From positions 4,487,292 through 4,551,291 of the forward strand of contig NZ_LT732529.1 in NCBI RefSeq assembly GCF_900156865.1: a DNA stretch of 64,000 bases, given 5' to 3'. This DNA is from Litchfieldia sinesaloumensis. Lineage in GTDB: Bacteria > Bacillota > Bacilli > Bacillales > Bacillaceae_L. Numbering within the stretch: position 1 is the first letter of the stretch; each line of letters starts with the position of its first letter. The position numbers and the translations under genes are program-made. The notes beneath the pieces were generated by a model that saw nothing but the letters and a program-made list of their open reading frames with translations, was not told the DNA's origin and searched no databases. Shown one piece after another: positions 35,491-44,594 of the stretch.

Positions 35491-35811
35491 ATGCAGGAAA
35501 AACGATATAGCCAAATGACAGAGTTTGAATTAAGACAGGAAATTGCGGGCTTAAAAGAACAAGCGCGAAAAGCAGAGCAACTGGGTATGGTTAACGAACT
35601 AGCTGTACTTGAACGAAAGGCTGCCATGGCAAAAGCATATTTGCTTAATCCTAAGGACTTTCATCCAGGAGAATCATATGAAATTGACGGCGATCCCGGT
35701 AGCTATTTTAAAATTGACTATATAAACGGTGTATTTGCTTGGGGTTATAGAGTGGGACAAGAGGATAAAGAAGAAGCATTACCGATTTCATTACTTATAA
35801 AGCAATTATAA
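35491..35811 (+). CDS. yfhH: YfhH-family protein
   Basis: This 106-residue protein starts with MQEKRYSQMTEFELRQEI, a charged helical region, followed by a small beta-rich C-terminal domain (YFKIDYINGVFAWGYRVG). It matches YfhH (DUF1811) of B. subtilis in size and position. GGAG lies about 10 bp before the ATG, and it is 4 bp after recX, so they are co-transcribed. The function is unknown. Confidence 0.85.
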   Translation: MQEKRYSQMTEFELRQEIAGLKEQARKAEQLGMVNELAVLERKAAMAKAYLLNPKDFHPGESYEIDGDPGSYFKIDYINGVFAWGYRVGQEDKEEALPISLLIKQL

Positions 35812-35842
35812 AAACCAGAGAGGCTTTCCTCCCTGGTTTTTA
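35810..35842 (+). terminator. Terminator after yfhH
   Basis: AAAAACCAGAGAGG pairs with CCTCCCTGGTTTTT. The stem starts at the stop codon. Confidence 0.75.
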
Positions 35843-35852
35843 TGATACCATG

Positions 35853-36005
35853 TTAGGACTGTTTTCTTGTTTGATGCTCTAAGATAATGAGGTTTTGTGT
35901 ACGTCTAGTTTCTCCATTCACCTGTGCCCAAGCATGTTTTGGATTAGCCCATGCTTTTTGGAACGGACTAGAATATTCGTTTTGTCTATACCCTTTTTTA
36001 CCCAT
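35853..36005 (-). CDS. YpzG-like small protein
   Basis: This 50-residue protein begins MGKKGYRQNEYSSPFQKAWA, has NPKHAWAQVNGETRRTQN in the middle and ends ILEHQTRKQS. The pattern SPFQ..WANPKHA...NG.T..TQN resembles the YpzG family of small Bacillus proteins of unknown function. GGAGGTG precedes the ATG. It lies beside sspK and is probably a sporulation-associated small protein (inference). Confidence 0.75.
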   Translation of the reverse strand: MGKKGYRQNEYSSPFQKAWANPKHAWAQVNGETRRTQNLIILEHQTRKQS

Positions 36006-36115
36006 AACACGCACCTCCAAGTAAGTCTCGATTCGATTTTTTGCCCCGGGATGTGGGTTACAAAGACGTTGCTACAGATGTGGTGTAATAAGTCTTTGAC
36101 CGTAAAACCTCTGTG

Positions 36116-36274
36116 TTAAAAATCGTGTCGTTCACTTGAAGCCTTCATTCGCTCTTGTGGATGTGTGTTAATGGAACCATCTGCTCTTGTTGAAGCGTAT
36201 TCTGCTTTTGCTCTGGGTTCACCCTGAAACTTATTACGATTCTGGTTTGGGAATCCTCGTTTCTTGTTCCGCAT
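36116..36274 (-). CDS. sspK: Small acid-soluble spore protein K
   Basis: This 52-residue protein matches Ssp[21 protein letters not shown] followed by [30 protein letters not shown] precedes the start at 36274. SspK is a minor spore-core protein made in the forespore. Its position next to yfhP is as in B. subtilis and shows that the organism forms endospores. Confidence 0.92.
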   Translation of the reverse strand: MRNKKRGFPNQNRNKFQGEPRAKAEYASTRADGSINTHPQERMKASSERHDF

Positions 36275-36427
36275 GCGAATACCTCCTATTAGAAGCAAAA
36301 TTGGACGTCGTGTAAAAAGGAAAGGTGTATTTCCTTTAAACACGTATTACTAGTATGGAGTACTTGTCCTTATAACATGTAAAATGAAGAACGTGAATTA
36401 ATGGTAATGCATAGAACAAATAATAAT

Positions 36428-36453
36428 CCCCATAGTAATAGTTACTATGGGGA
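36428..36453 (-). terminator. Terminator after yfhP
   Basis: A perfect 11-bp stem CCCCATAGTAA/TTACTATGGGG with a 3-nt loop lies just past the yfhP stop. Confidence 0.75.
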
Positions 36454-36460
36454 AAATCGG

Positions 36461-37444
36461 TTATCCTGGGACTAATTCCAGTTTCTTGCGGAGCTTTTCT
36501 TCACTGAAAATCCAACCAGTATAAGAAGTAATTATCTTTAAATCGAGGTCTAACTGTACAACTGCAACAAAAGGATAATGCCCTTTGCTTCGATAACGCA
36601 GATCGATAAACCGAACTTCATAATACTCATCGTACTCATCTACTTCCCATCGATAAACAGGTGAGAAGTGAAGAAAGGCAGCTAAGTTTTTATCTTTTTT
36701 CGCAGCATGTATGACCGGTGTATCCGGAACAGGACATTTAGCAAATTGATCATGTATACTAATCTCATTGTCTTTTGCACGTGCCACATAAAAATACTTA
36801 TCCGTTACAACAGCAATATGCCATTGATTAAATCGATAGGTCGGAGAAATAATGATGTCCGATATCGTATCATCAATTTTAGCTCTTATTGCCGTTTCGA
36901 CCTTATTTCTCATTCTAAATCGGATGATATAATAAGCAAATAGTAGAACGTATACCGAAAAAAACGTGATACCTGGATGTAGGCCAAATTTCCATACGAT
37001 TATACCTGCTAAGTGTATGAGGAAAATAAATGGATCAAACGTATTTATTACCCCTAATGCAACCCATTTGTGTGAAAAAGGTCGTAATGCTTGTGTGCCA
37101 TATGCGTTGAATATATCAACAAATACATGGAGAATGACACCAATAAAGGTCCACATCCAAAGGTGTAATAAGTTAGCTTCAGGAAAAAAGAACAAAAGAA
37201 CTCCGGTTATTAATATTGGCCACAATAAAACTGCAGGGATAGAATGTGTAATTCCTCGGTGGTTTTTTATATAATGAGCATTATTACGTAATTTTAATAT
37301 GGTATCAAGGTCGGGTGCTTGTGACCCAATAAGTGTACCGAAGATGACTGCTTGAGTTGTAGCGGGATTTACTGTAACAACTGGGTCCAGTGTAGCAATG
37401 CCTCCTAAGGCAAGACCCATAACGACATGAGTTCCTGTATCCAA
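36461..37444 (-). CDS. yfhP: YfhP-family membrane metal-dependent hydrolase
   Basis: This 327-residue protein of the YbcI/DUF457 family has histidines in THVVMGLALGG (residue 5), the acidic GSQAPDLDTIL segment, HRGITHSIPAVLLW (near 63) and HVFVDIFNAYG (near 106), which resemble a metal site within membrane helices. The second half is a soluble domain. It starts at TTG 37444 with AAAGGAGGT 8 bp upstream. In B. subtilis YfhP is reported to negatively affect yfhQ/fabL/sspE expression. The same neighbours are present in part here. Confidence 0.85.
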   Translation of the reverse strand: MDTGTHVVMGLALGGIATLDPVVTVNPATTQAVIFGTLIGSQAPDLDTILKLRNNAHYIKNHRGITHSIPAVLLWPILITGVLLFFFPEANLLHLWMWTFIGVILHVFVDIFNAYGTQALRPFSHKWVALGVINTFDPFIFLIHLAGIIVWKFGLHPGITFFSVYVLLFAYYIIRFRMRNKVETAIRAKIDDTISDIIISPTYRFNQWHIAVVTDKYFYVARAKDNEISIHDQFAKCPVPDTPVIHAAKKDKNLAAFLHFSPVYRWEVDEYDEYYEVRFIDLRYRSKGHYPFVAVVQLDLDLKIITSYTGWIFSEEKLRKKLELVPG

Positions 37445-37601
37445 ATACGAGACCTCCTTTTTTCATACGTCCTATCTTTAATGTATCCAACAATCTTAAT
37501 TTAAAAAGCAAACCGATGAAATTTCGAAATCAATCTTGTTAGACATCAGTAGGTAAATTAGTATAATTTTAGCACCTTGTGAGAGGGAATGGTATAAATA
37601 A

Positions 37602-38681
37602 ATGATAATGTTAGATAAATTTTCAATAAATGCATTTCAACGTGATTTAATTGAGTGGTTTGAAAAAGAACAGAGAGATCTTCCATGGAGACAAGATCAG
37701 GATCCTTATAAAGTATGGGTGTCTGAAATCATGCTTCAGCAGACAAGAGTTGATACAGTTATCCCATACTTTGAGAATTTTGTGTCAAAGTTCCCAACCA
37801 TTGAAGACCTTGCTAAAGCCGAGGAAGAAAAAGTCCTTAAAGCATGGGAAGGATTGGGTTATTATTCAAGGGTTAGAAATCTGCACGCTGCGGTCAAAGA
37901 AGTTGCTGAAACGTATGGTGGCAAAGTTCCAAATACAGTGGGGGAAATCTCAAGTCTAAAGGGAGTTGGACCGTACACAACTGGAGCAATTTTAAGTATT
38001 GCATATGGGATACCAGAGCCAGCTGTGGATGGAAATGTTATGCGGGTTCTTTCAAGAATCTTATCGGTGTGGGATGACATCGCGAAACCCAAAACCCGCC
38101 AGTTGTTTGAGGATATTGTAAGAGAAATTATTTCAAAAGAAAATCCTTCTGCTTTTAATCAGGCGTTAATGGAATTAGGTGCATTGATTTGTGTACCTCA
38201 AAACCCAGCATGTCTACTATGTCCAGTTCAAGAACACTGTAAGGCCTTTGCAGAAGGAGTACAAAAAGAACTTCCAGTTAAAAGCAAGAAAAAGGCACCA
38301 AGAGCAATCTCAATGGCGGCGGTTGTTCTGAAAAATGAGGATGGTAAATTACTAATTCATAAACGTCCTGAAAAAGGTTTATTAGCAAATCTCTGGGAGT
38401 TTCCAAATGATGAAATCATTTCAGATTTACAAACACCGAAAGAACAACTGACTGAATTTCTAAAGACAGGATATGAAGTGGACGCAAAAATAGGACAAGC
38501 CTTTACAACAATCGAGCATGTATTTTCCCACCTTATATGGAACATTACTGTATTTGAAGGAGAAATAAAAGGAGAAATCCATGAAACGGACCATCTCAAA
38601 CTAGTTAGTTTAGACGAGTTAGAGGCATTTACGTTCCCAGTTTCTCACCAAAAGATATTAAGAAGCTTTCTCACCAAATAA
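37602..38681 (+). CDS. mutY: A/G-specific adenine glycosylase MutY
   Basis: MutY removes adenine mispaired with 8-oxoguanine. This 359-residue protein has [19 protein letters not shown] (near residue 40), the helix-hairpin-helix [18 protein letters not shown] with catalytic Asp in [13 protein letters not shown] (near 143), and the iron-sulfur cluster cysteines in [19 protein letters not shown]-terminal NUDIX-like domain ([18 protein letters not shown]) reads oxoguanine. The ribosome binding site is weak (GAGAGGGA with a long spacer). This is yfhQ of B. subtilis. The stop lies inside the terminator loop. Confidence 0.95.
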   Translation: MIMLDKFSINAFQRDLIEWFEKEQRDLPWRQDQDPYKVWVSEIMLQQTRVDTVIPYFENFVSKFPTIEDLAKAEEEKVLKAWEGLGYYSRVRNLHAAVKEVAETYGGKVPNTVGEISSLKGVGPYTTGAILSIAYGIPEPAVDGNVMRVLSRILSVWDDIAKPKTRQLFEDIVREIISKENPSAFNQALMELGALICVPQNPACLLCPVQEHCKAFAEGVQKELPVKSKKKAPRAISMAAVVLKNEDGKLLIHKRPEKGLLANLWEFPNDEIISDLQTPKEQLTEFLKTGYEVDAKIGQAFTTIEHVFSHLIWNITVFEGEIKGEIHETDHLKLVSLDELEAFTFPVSHQKILRSFLTK

Positions 38682-38699
38682 GAGAAAGCTTCTTTTTAT
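38660..38699 (+). terminator. Terminator between mutY and yfhS
   Basis: AAGAAGCTTTCTC pairs perfectly with GAGAAAGCTTCTT, followed by a T-run. It can serve both convergent genes. Confidence 0.85.
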
Positions 38700-38929
38700 T
38701 AATAGGGATTATCGTACGACAAACGTATATCATTTGTATAATGAGGGTTACGATGGAAACCGCCTCTTGCTTCAATTTCCTGGACGATTTCATTATGAAG
38801 GGATCTTCCCTCCGCATTCAAGTACGGAACAATTTGCTGAAAGGAATGGTGAAAAAAAGCAAGTTCACTTTCCTTCCATTCATTTTTTGGGATCATTGAT
38901 AAATGAGTCATGTCTCGACCAGCATACAT
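38699..38929 (-). CDS. yfhS: YfhS-family small protein
   Basis: This 76-residue acidic/aromatic protein contains LSMIPKNEWKESELAFFHHS and IVQEIEARGGFHRNP. Its size and place after mutY match YfhS of B. subtilis, which is made during sporulation and has no known function. The ATG at 38929 lies 9 bp after AGGAGGG. A TTG 6 bp further upstream is too close to that site. Confidence 0.75.
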   Translation of the reverse strand: MYAGRDMTHLSMIPKNEWKESELAFFHHSFQQIVPYLNAEGRSLHNEIVQEIEARGGFHRNPHYTNDIRLSYDNPY

Positions 38930-39093
38930 CTTCAATTTCCCTCCTTTGAAGTTTCACTTTGTTCAGTCCGTTTCAATTAATAAGATTATCCACTTGATGA
39001 AAAATTATCCTTCTAATTCGAAAATTATATAATTATTTTTACGGATATAAAAACCGATTTCGGGATAAATTAATGTTCGTGGAGGTGATAACA

Positions 39094-39267
39094 ATGGCTA
39101 AACAACCAAACAAAACACAATCTGGAACAAACGTACAACAAGTAAGACAACAAAACGCTCAATCTCAAGGACAAGGTCAATTTGGTACTGAGTTTGCTAG
39201 CGAAACTAACGCACAAGAAGTAAGACGTCAAAACCAACAGTCTCAGTCTAACAAAGGACAAGGCTAA
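39094..39267 (+). CDS. sspE: Gamma-type small acid-soluble spore protein
   Basis: This 57-residue Gln/Asn-rich spore protein has two related blocks (TNVQQVRQQNAQSQ and TNAQEVRRQNQQSQ) separated by the conserved FGTEFAS cut site for the germination protease. GGAGGTGATAAC precedes the ATG. Gamma-type proteins are an amino-acid store in the spore core. It is shorter than the 84-residue B. subtilis SspE, with fewer repeats. fabL, which precedes sspE in B. subtilis, is absent here. Confidence 0.92.
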   Translation: MAKQPNKTQSGTNVQQVRQQNAQSQGQGQFGTEFASETNAQEVRRQNQQSQSNKGQG

Positions 39268-39295
39268 TATACGTAAAGTAACTAATACTTAATAC

Positions 39296-39335
39296 AAAAA
39301 GCACTTCCTACATTCGGTTAGGGAGTGCTTTTTTT
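39296..39335 (+). terminator. Terminator after sspE
   Basis: AAAGCACTTCCTA pairs with TTAGGGAGTGCTTT, followed by a T-run. Confidence 0.8.
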
Positions 39336-39471
39336 CTGGAGTTCGTTGGTTCGAGGTGCTTTTGACAAAACCTCCTAAATAACTACATACAAAGACAAAG
39401 GAAATTAAGTCTATACAAAGAAGTAATAGGATATAACATTACTAACGCTACATAGACAATAGGAGGATAAT

Positions 39472-39729
39472 ATGATGAGCAATTTTGATGACCTTGTTGG
39501 TGAACAGCTAAAAACAATGGACAAGTTACTTTTCATTCAATCCGAAATTGAACGATGCCAAGAACTTGAAAAACAAATTCTGGAATTGCAAAAAGAAACA
39601 GAACTTCAATCAATACAAGACGAGATTAGCCGTATGCAGGAAGAACTAGTGCAAATTCATGACCTATTTCAGCAGCAAACTGAAGAAGTCATCCGATCTT
39701 ATCAAGGAAAGGTTCATCAAACTGTTTAA
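39472..39729 (+). CDS. ygaB: YgaB-family coiled-coil protein
   Basis: This 85-residue highly charged protein is almost entirely helical, with heptad-like spacing from ERCQELEKQILELQKE to EELVQIHDLFQQQTEE. It fits YgaB by size and by its place between sspE and ygaC. AGGAGGA precedes the ATG pair at 39472. The function is unknown. Confidence 0.8.
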   Translation: MMSNFDDLVGEQLKTMDKLLFIQSEIERCQELEKQILELQKETELQSIQDEISRMQEELVQIHDLFQQQTEEVIRSYQGKVHQTV

Positions 39730-39968
39730 GAATCGGAGTTGTTCCCGGAGTCATCGAAAATTCGGTGGCTCTTTTGTATGACATTATTCGCATATCCGAC
39801 ATGCCATATTTGATAAATGCCATATTAAACCGTTATAATAATAGAAAAGGTTTTTCTTTGTTTTTATACTTACGATATGGGAGTTCGGTATTAACCTTAT
39901 TGTATAAAAAGTAGAGATTAAGATATGTATAAGACAAAGCTGCCCAAAAGTGAAAGTAGGGAGAGAGA

Positions 39969-40499
39969 ATGGGTATTCCCATGGAAGGAGATAAAATACA
40001 AATCCATAGCTACAAGCATAATGGTCATATTCACCGTGTATGGGAAGAAACTAGGGTCCTTAAAGGCACACAAAGCCTAGTGATTGGTGGGAATGATCGG
40101 ACAACTGTGACGGAATCTGATGGTCGAACCTGGATCACGCGTGAACCGGCTATTTGTTATTTTCATGCGCGCCATTGGTTTAATATTATCGGAATGATTC
40201 GTGAGGATGGAGTGTATTATTACTGCAATATTAGTTCGCCATTTATTACTGACGATGAAGCACTAAAATATATCGATTATGATTTGGATATCAAAGTGTT
40301 TCCAGATATGACATTCATTTTATTGGATGAGGACGAATATGAGAAACATCGTCGTGAAATGAACTATCCTGATGTTATCGATAAAATCTTAAAAAATAAT
40401 GTGGACAAGCTTATCCAATGGATTCGGGGACGCAAAGGTCCATTTGCACCTGATTTTATAGATATATGGTATGAGCGTTATTTAACCTATCGAAGTTAA
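39969..40499 (+). CDS. ygaC: Nucleoside tri-/diphosphate phosphatase family protein YgaC
   Basis: This 176-residue DUF402 protein begins [19 protein letters not shown] and contains [20 protein letters not shown] and the metal-site strand [20 protein letters not shown]. It ends YERYLTYRS, all typical of YgaC. Staphylococcal Ntdp of this family hydrolyses nucleoside tri- and diphosphates. AGGGAGAG lies before the ATG. The gene lies directly before the exporter ygaD, as in B. subtilis. Confidence 0.92.
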   Translation: MGIPMEGDKIQIHSYKHNGHIHRVWEETRVLKGTQSLVIGGNDRTTVTESDGRTWITREPAICYFHARHWFNIIGMIREDGVYYYCNISSPFITDDEALKYIDYDLDIKVFPDMTFILLDEDEYEKHRREMNYPDVIDKILKNNVDKLIQWIRGRKGPFAPDFIDIWYERYLTYRS

Positions 40500-40509
40500 C
40501 CGTTTTACG

Positions 40510-40547
40510 AAAAACCTGTTGGAACTAAGCAACAGGTTTTCATTTTT
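40510..40547 (+). terminator. Terminator between ygaC and ygaD
   Basis: AAAACCTGTTG pairs with CAACAGGTTTT, followed by CATTTTT. Confidence 0.75.
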
Positions 40548-40576
40548 GCACTAAAGTTGAAAGAAGGTAAATTAGT

Positions 40577-42328
40577 TTGGGGAGTACTAGACGTTATATG
40601 CAATTCGTGAAACCGTACCGGTTTCAAATCTTTATTACCATTCTGATTGGTATTATTAAATTTTCGATTCCAATGCTGACTCCTTTACTACTGAAGTATG
40701 TATTGGATGATGTGATTGCTGCTGAAATAACACAAGATGAAAAACTATCAAAACTTTTCTTTGCAATGGGAATCATGTTTTTTATCTTTCTTGTATTACG
40801 CCCACCTGTTGAATATTATCGTCAATACTATGCGCAATGGGTTGGTAGTAAAATACTATATGATATTCGTGACCAGCTTTTTGATCATATTCAAAAGTTG
40901 AGTCTTAAGTTTTATGCCAATACTAGAGCGGGGGAAGTTATATCAAGAGTCATCCATGATGTAGAGCAGACAAAGACTTTTGTAATTACAGGGTTAATGA
41001 ATTTATGGTTAGATCTTTTTACTATCTTTATCGCAATCGCTATTATGTTAACCCTTGATGTGAAACTAACGATTGTATCCATTATTTTGTTTCCACTTTA
41101 TGGTCTATCGATTAAGTACTTTTATGGTCGACTTCGCCATCTTACAAGAGCACGATCTCAGGCACTGGCAGAGGTGCAAGGCTACCTTCATGAACGTGTA
41201 CAAGGAATTCCAGTTATTCGTAGCTTCGCAATCGAAAATCATGAGCAAAAGCTGTTTGATAAACAAAACAGTAACTTCTTACAAAAAGCGTTAGATCATA
41301 CAAGTTGGAATGCCAAAACGTTTGCTGTTGTAAACACGATAACCGATCTTGCTCCGTTACTTGTGATTGGTTATGCCGGTTATCAGGTTATTCAAGGAGA
41401 CTTAACAGTAGGTTCTTTAGTAGCCTTTGTTGCTTATATTGATCGACTCTATAATCCATTAAGACGACTTGTAAACTCTTCAACAACATTAACACAGGCA
41501 CTAGCGTCAATGGATCGGGTGTTTGAATTTATAGATGAGAAATATGATATCACGGATCAGCCAAATGCAGTTGAATGTAAGAATGTGTCTGGTAAGGTGA
41601 ACTTTGAAAATGTCTCGTTTTCTTACGGAGAGCCTGATGATGACCAAGTTGTATTAAAGAATATAAATCTCAATATAGAAAAAGGGGAAACCGTTGCTTT
41701 AGTTGGAATGAGTGGTGGTGGAAAGTCTACATTGGTCAGCCTAATACCGAGATTTTATGATGTAACAGAAGGTAGAATTTTACTTGATGGAACCGATATT
41801 CGATCTTTAAAGGTTAGAACACTCCGTGATAAAATCGGTATGGTGCTTCAGGATACTTTCTTATTCAGCGAATCGGTTAAGCATAATATTCTTCTTGGAA
41901 AGCCTGGAGCTACTGATGAAGAAATTATTGAGGCAGCAAAAGCTGCAAATGCCCATGAGTTTATCGAAAATCTCCCACAGGGTTATGATACAAAAGTAGG
42001 AGAAAGAGGCGTGAAACTGTCAGGAGGTCAAAAACAGCGTATTGCAATTGCCCGTGTATTTTTAAAAAATCCTCCGCTATTAATATGGGATGAAGCTACT
42101 TCAGCATTGGATCTTGAAAGCGAACATTTGATACAAGAATCTCTTGAAGAACTAGCTAAAAATCGTACTACATTTATCGTGGCACACCGCTTATCAACGA
42201 TTACACATGCAGATAAAATTGTATTAATAGAACACGGTGAAATAGTCGAAGTAGGAACACATGCAGAGCTTATGAGTAAAAAGGGGAACTACTATAATCT
42301 ATTTCAGGTTCAACAACTCGATGATTGA
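40577..42328 (+). CDS. ygaD: ABC exporter YgaD (fused membrane and ATPase domains)
   Basis: This 583-residue half-transporter has a six-helix type-1 exporter domain (residues 1-310) and an ATPase domain with Walker [10 protein letters not shown] (near 374), signature LSGGQKQ (near 478) and Walker [13 protein letters not shown]. It starts at TTG 40577 with AAGAAGG 9 bp upstream, and the N-terminus [15 protein letters not shown] matches YgaD. The substrate is not known, and a lipid or drug is likely, as for related MsbA/BmrA proteins. Confidence 0.92.
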   Translation: MGSTRRYMQFVKPYRFQIFITILIGIIKFSIPMLTPLLLKYVLDDVIAAEITQDEKLSKLFFAMGIMFFIFLVLRPPVEYYRQYYAQWVGSKILYDIRDQLFDHIQKLSLKFYANTRAGEVISRVIHDVEQTKTFVITGLMNLWLDLFTIFIAIAIMLTLDVKLTIVSIILFPLYGLSIKYFYGRLRHLTRARSQALAEVQGYLHERVQGIPVIRSFAIENHEQKLFDKQNSNFLQKALDHTSWNAKTFAVVNTITDLAPLLVIGYAGYQVIQGDLTVGSLVAFVAYIDRLYNPLRRLVNSSTTLTQALASMDRVFEFIDEKYDITDQPNAVECKNVSGKVNFENVSFSYGEPDDDQVVLKNINLNIEKGETVALVGMSGGGKSTLVSLIPRFYDVTEGRILLDGTDIRSLKVRTLRDKIGMVLQDTFLFSESVKHNILLGKPGATDEEIIEAAKAANAHEFIENLPQGYDTKVGERGVKLSGGQKQRIAIARVFLKNPPLLIWDEATSALDLESEHLIQESLEELAKNRTTFIVAHRLSTITHADKIVLIEHGEIVEVGTHAELMSKKGNYYNLFQVQQLDD

Positions 42329-42525
42329 TAGTCTGAGACACGGTTTGTAAAAACGTGTCTCAGACTGTTGAAAAACGCTCGCATACTTCGTTGCTTGCCT
42401 CTCTCGTCCGCTCATGAAGGTAACTTCTATTCGCGTCCAATCGGCTGCGCGCCTCGTCTGACAAACGTTTTCAAGTCAGTCTGGGGAATGTATGAATATA
42501 AAGATGTCAGTTGAAGAATTTGTGT

Positions 42526-42556
42526 AGACACGGTTTGTAAAACCGTGTCTATTTTT
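42526..42556 (+). terminator. Terminator hairpin, right copy
   Basis: AGACACGGTTT pairs with AAACCGTGTCT around a 3-nt loop, followed by ATTTTTG. Confidence 0.8.
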
Positions 42557-42609
42557 GTATTTCCGTGGAAATATTCGTTTGTAGAGTTCAAAGAAAAAAA
42601 AGGCATAAA

Positions 42610-42650
42610 AAAAGTACCCGCCTATCTAAATAGGGGGTACTTTAAAACCA
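42610..42650 (-). terminator. Terminator after the peptide-binding protein gene
   Basis: AAAGTACCC pairs with GGGTACTTT in an imperfect stem. On the minus strand it is followed by a T-rich tail. Confidence 0.75.
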
Positions 42651-42657
42651 CTAATTA

Positions 42658-44247
42658 TTATTTTGTGATTACTACGTTCTGGAAGAATGGAGTACCACTG
42701 AAGTTTACGAATAGTCCATCGATACCATTTAGACCGTGAACGAAGTCAGGGTGCTGTAGGTATACCATTGGCGCTTCTTCAACTAGAATTTCAGAAACTT
42801 CTTTATAAGCTTCATTACGTTTGTCTTGGTCAGATTCAGTACGAGCAAGGTCTAATAATTCATCTACTCTTTCGTTCTTATAGAAAGAACGGTTTCCTGG
42901 ATCACCGAACATAGTTGAGTGGAATAGAGCATATAAACCGTAGTCTGCATCACCAGTAACTGTAGTCCATCCAAGGATAAATAATTCGTGTTCACCAGCA
43001 GCAGTTTTCTCTAAGAAAGTTCCCCACTCAATAATTTGAATGTCAACTTCAATACCAATTGGTGCTAAGTGAGCTTGAATTAATTCTGCAATATCAGCAC
43101 GTTCTTTGTTACCTTCGTTTACAAATAGAGTTGTTTTGAAGCCATCAGCAAAACCTGCTTCAGCTAATAGTTTTTTAGCTTCATCAACATCATATGCTAG
43201 TGGTTCTAAATCTTGATAGTTTCCTACAACAGTTGGAGCTAATGGACCTACAGCTTCAAGTCCCTGCCCATCAAGGATACCGTCAACGATATCAGCTTTG
43301 TTAACTGCCATTGCAATTGCTTGACGAACCTTTAGGTTATCAAAAGGAGCTTTTTCCATATTGAATCCAAGATAGTCCATACGTGTTCCACGTACTCTAT
43401 CAATCTCAATATCTGGCATTGCTTCAACACGTTTAACGTCTGAAGAACCAAGTAACATAACGTGTGCTTCACCTGTTTCTAACATTGCAACACGAGTTGC
43501 TTGTTCTGGTACGTTTTTAATTGTAAGTGTATCTACTTTCGCTTTCTCGCCCCAGTAATCTTCATTTTTAACAAACTTAATGTTGTCTCCACGGGACCAA
43601 GTTTCAAATTTAAAAGGACCTGTACCAACTGGTACTTCAGCTAGTAACGTAGTTCCAGCTTTATCTGCCTCAATTGCTGCAGGAGAAATAATTGAACCTG
43701 CATTATGTGCTAAATGAGCTGGAAGTGGAGCAAAAGGTGTTTCAGTTTTAATATGAACAGTATATGGATCTACTACCACAATTTCTGTAATCATGTTAAG
43801 GATAAATCCTTTTGGAGAAGCAAACTCTGGATCAATTAAGCGCTCAAGTGACGCTTTTACTGCATCTGCATTAAAGTCTGATCCATCATGGAATTTTACA
43901 CCTTCACGAAGCTTAAACTCCCAAGTTGTTTCATCAATTGCACTAAACTCAGTAGCTAGTAAAGGTACTACACTACCGTCTTCAGCGTAATCTGTTAGAC
44001 GTTCGTAGACTTGAGATGTTGCATTATTTGATGCTGTATCGTTTTGACCATGAGGGTCAAGTGTCGGTGCATCTGAACCTGTAACAAATACTAAATCTCC
44101 GCCTTCAGTAGCTTCAGCAGGAGCTTCAGTTTCAGGTTCCTTCTCATCATTATTGTCTTCGTTTGAAGAATTATCACTGCTACAAGCAGCAAGTGCTAAT
44201 ACTAATGATAGTAAAAGCATAAGAAATAGATTCTTTTTCATCTTCAT
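42658..44247 (-). CDS. Peptide-binding lipoprotein of ABC importer (OppA/DppE type)
   Basis: This 529-residue SBP_bac_5 family protein has lipobox LAAC (Cys22), an acidic linker (residues 25-48), the family motif region VYERLTDYAEDGSVVPLLA (near 80) and KLREGVKFHDGSDFNADAV (near 105). AGAGGGGGAA precedes the start at 44247. It binds oligopeptides, dipeptides or related ligands such as glutathione. It is divergent from the permease/ATPase operon 347 bp away, instead of heading it. Confidence 0.9.
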   Translation of the reverse strand: MKMKKNLFLMLLLSLVLALAACSSDNSSNEDNNDEKEPETEAPAEATEGGDLVFVTGSDAPTLDPHGQNDTASNNATSQVYERLTDYAEDGSVVPLLATEFSAIDETTWEFKLREGVKFHDGSDFNADAVKASLERLIDPEFASPKGFILNMITEIVVVDPYTVHIKTETPFAPLPAHLAHNAGSIISPAAIEADKAGTTLLAEVPVGTGPFKFETWSRGDNIKFVKNEDYWGEKAKVDTLTIKNVPEQATRVAMLETGEAHVMLLGSSDVKRVEAMPDIEIDRVRGTRMDYLGFNMEKAPFDNLKVRQAIAMAVNKADIVDGILDGQGLEAVGPLAPTVVGNYQDLEPLAYDVDEAKKLLAEAGFADGFKTTLFVNEGNKERADIAELIQAHLAPIGIEVDIQIIEWGTFLEKTAAGEHELFILGWTTVTGDADYGLYALFHSTMFGDPGNRSFYKNERVDELLDLARTESDQDKRNEAYKEVSEILVEEAPMVYLQHPDFVHGLNGIDGLFVNFSGTPFFQNVVITK

Positions 44248-44594
44248 TCTTATTCCCCCTCTTTTGGTTGTTTGTAAGCATACCCTACAATTGTTTATAT
44301 TAATCAACAAATCTGAAATATGCAATAATATTTTTAAAAAAATATTTCAAACTGTAAAAATTGTAAATCCTTTTTAATATATATAAAAATTTTGAATATA
44401 TATTCTTTAATATTTATTATGTAATTAAATAGTAGAGTAGTTGATTTTAGTGGTTTAATCCGTTAAATTACTAAATAGTGAAACTAAAAATAAAGTATTG
44501 TAACACTTGAAAATATTTTGATATGATAGAAAAAACTGCGAATATAAAAACTATATTAAAATATCAAATTTTTCACTGGAAGGATGAGAAAATT
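44248..44594. other. Divergent promoter region of the peptide importer
   Basis: About 347 bp of very A+T-rich DNA between the divergent binding-protein and permease genes. TTGTAA (44498) and TATGAT (44522), 18 bp apart, are a plausible promoter for the permease operon. I see no clear operator or RNA element. Confidence 0.45.

Larger units (their letters stand above)
42329..42657. repeat. Intergenic inverted-repeat element flanked by duplicated terminator
   Basis: This 329-bp gap holds AGTCTGAGACACG/CGTGTCTCAGACT (42330-42366), a ~120-bp G+C-richer segment bounded by imperfect inverted repeats (CAGACTGTTGAAAAACG at 42361 and CGTTTTCAAGTCAGTCTG ending 42483), a second terminator AGACACGGTTT/AAACCGTGTCT (42526-42550), and a minus-strand terminator (42610-42650). 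GACACGGTTTGTAAAA is present in both hairpins, so the segment looks like an insertion that duplicated the ygaD terminator. Confidence 0.55.

Noticed and set aside
42545..42739. 64-residue frame on the plus strand after ygaD
   Set aside because: It spans a terminator and the end of the binding-protein gene and has no ribosome binding site.
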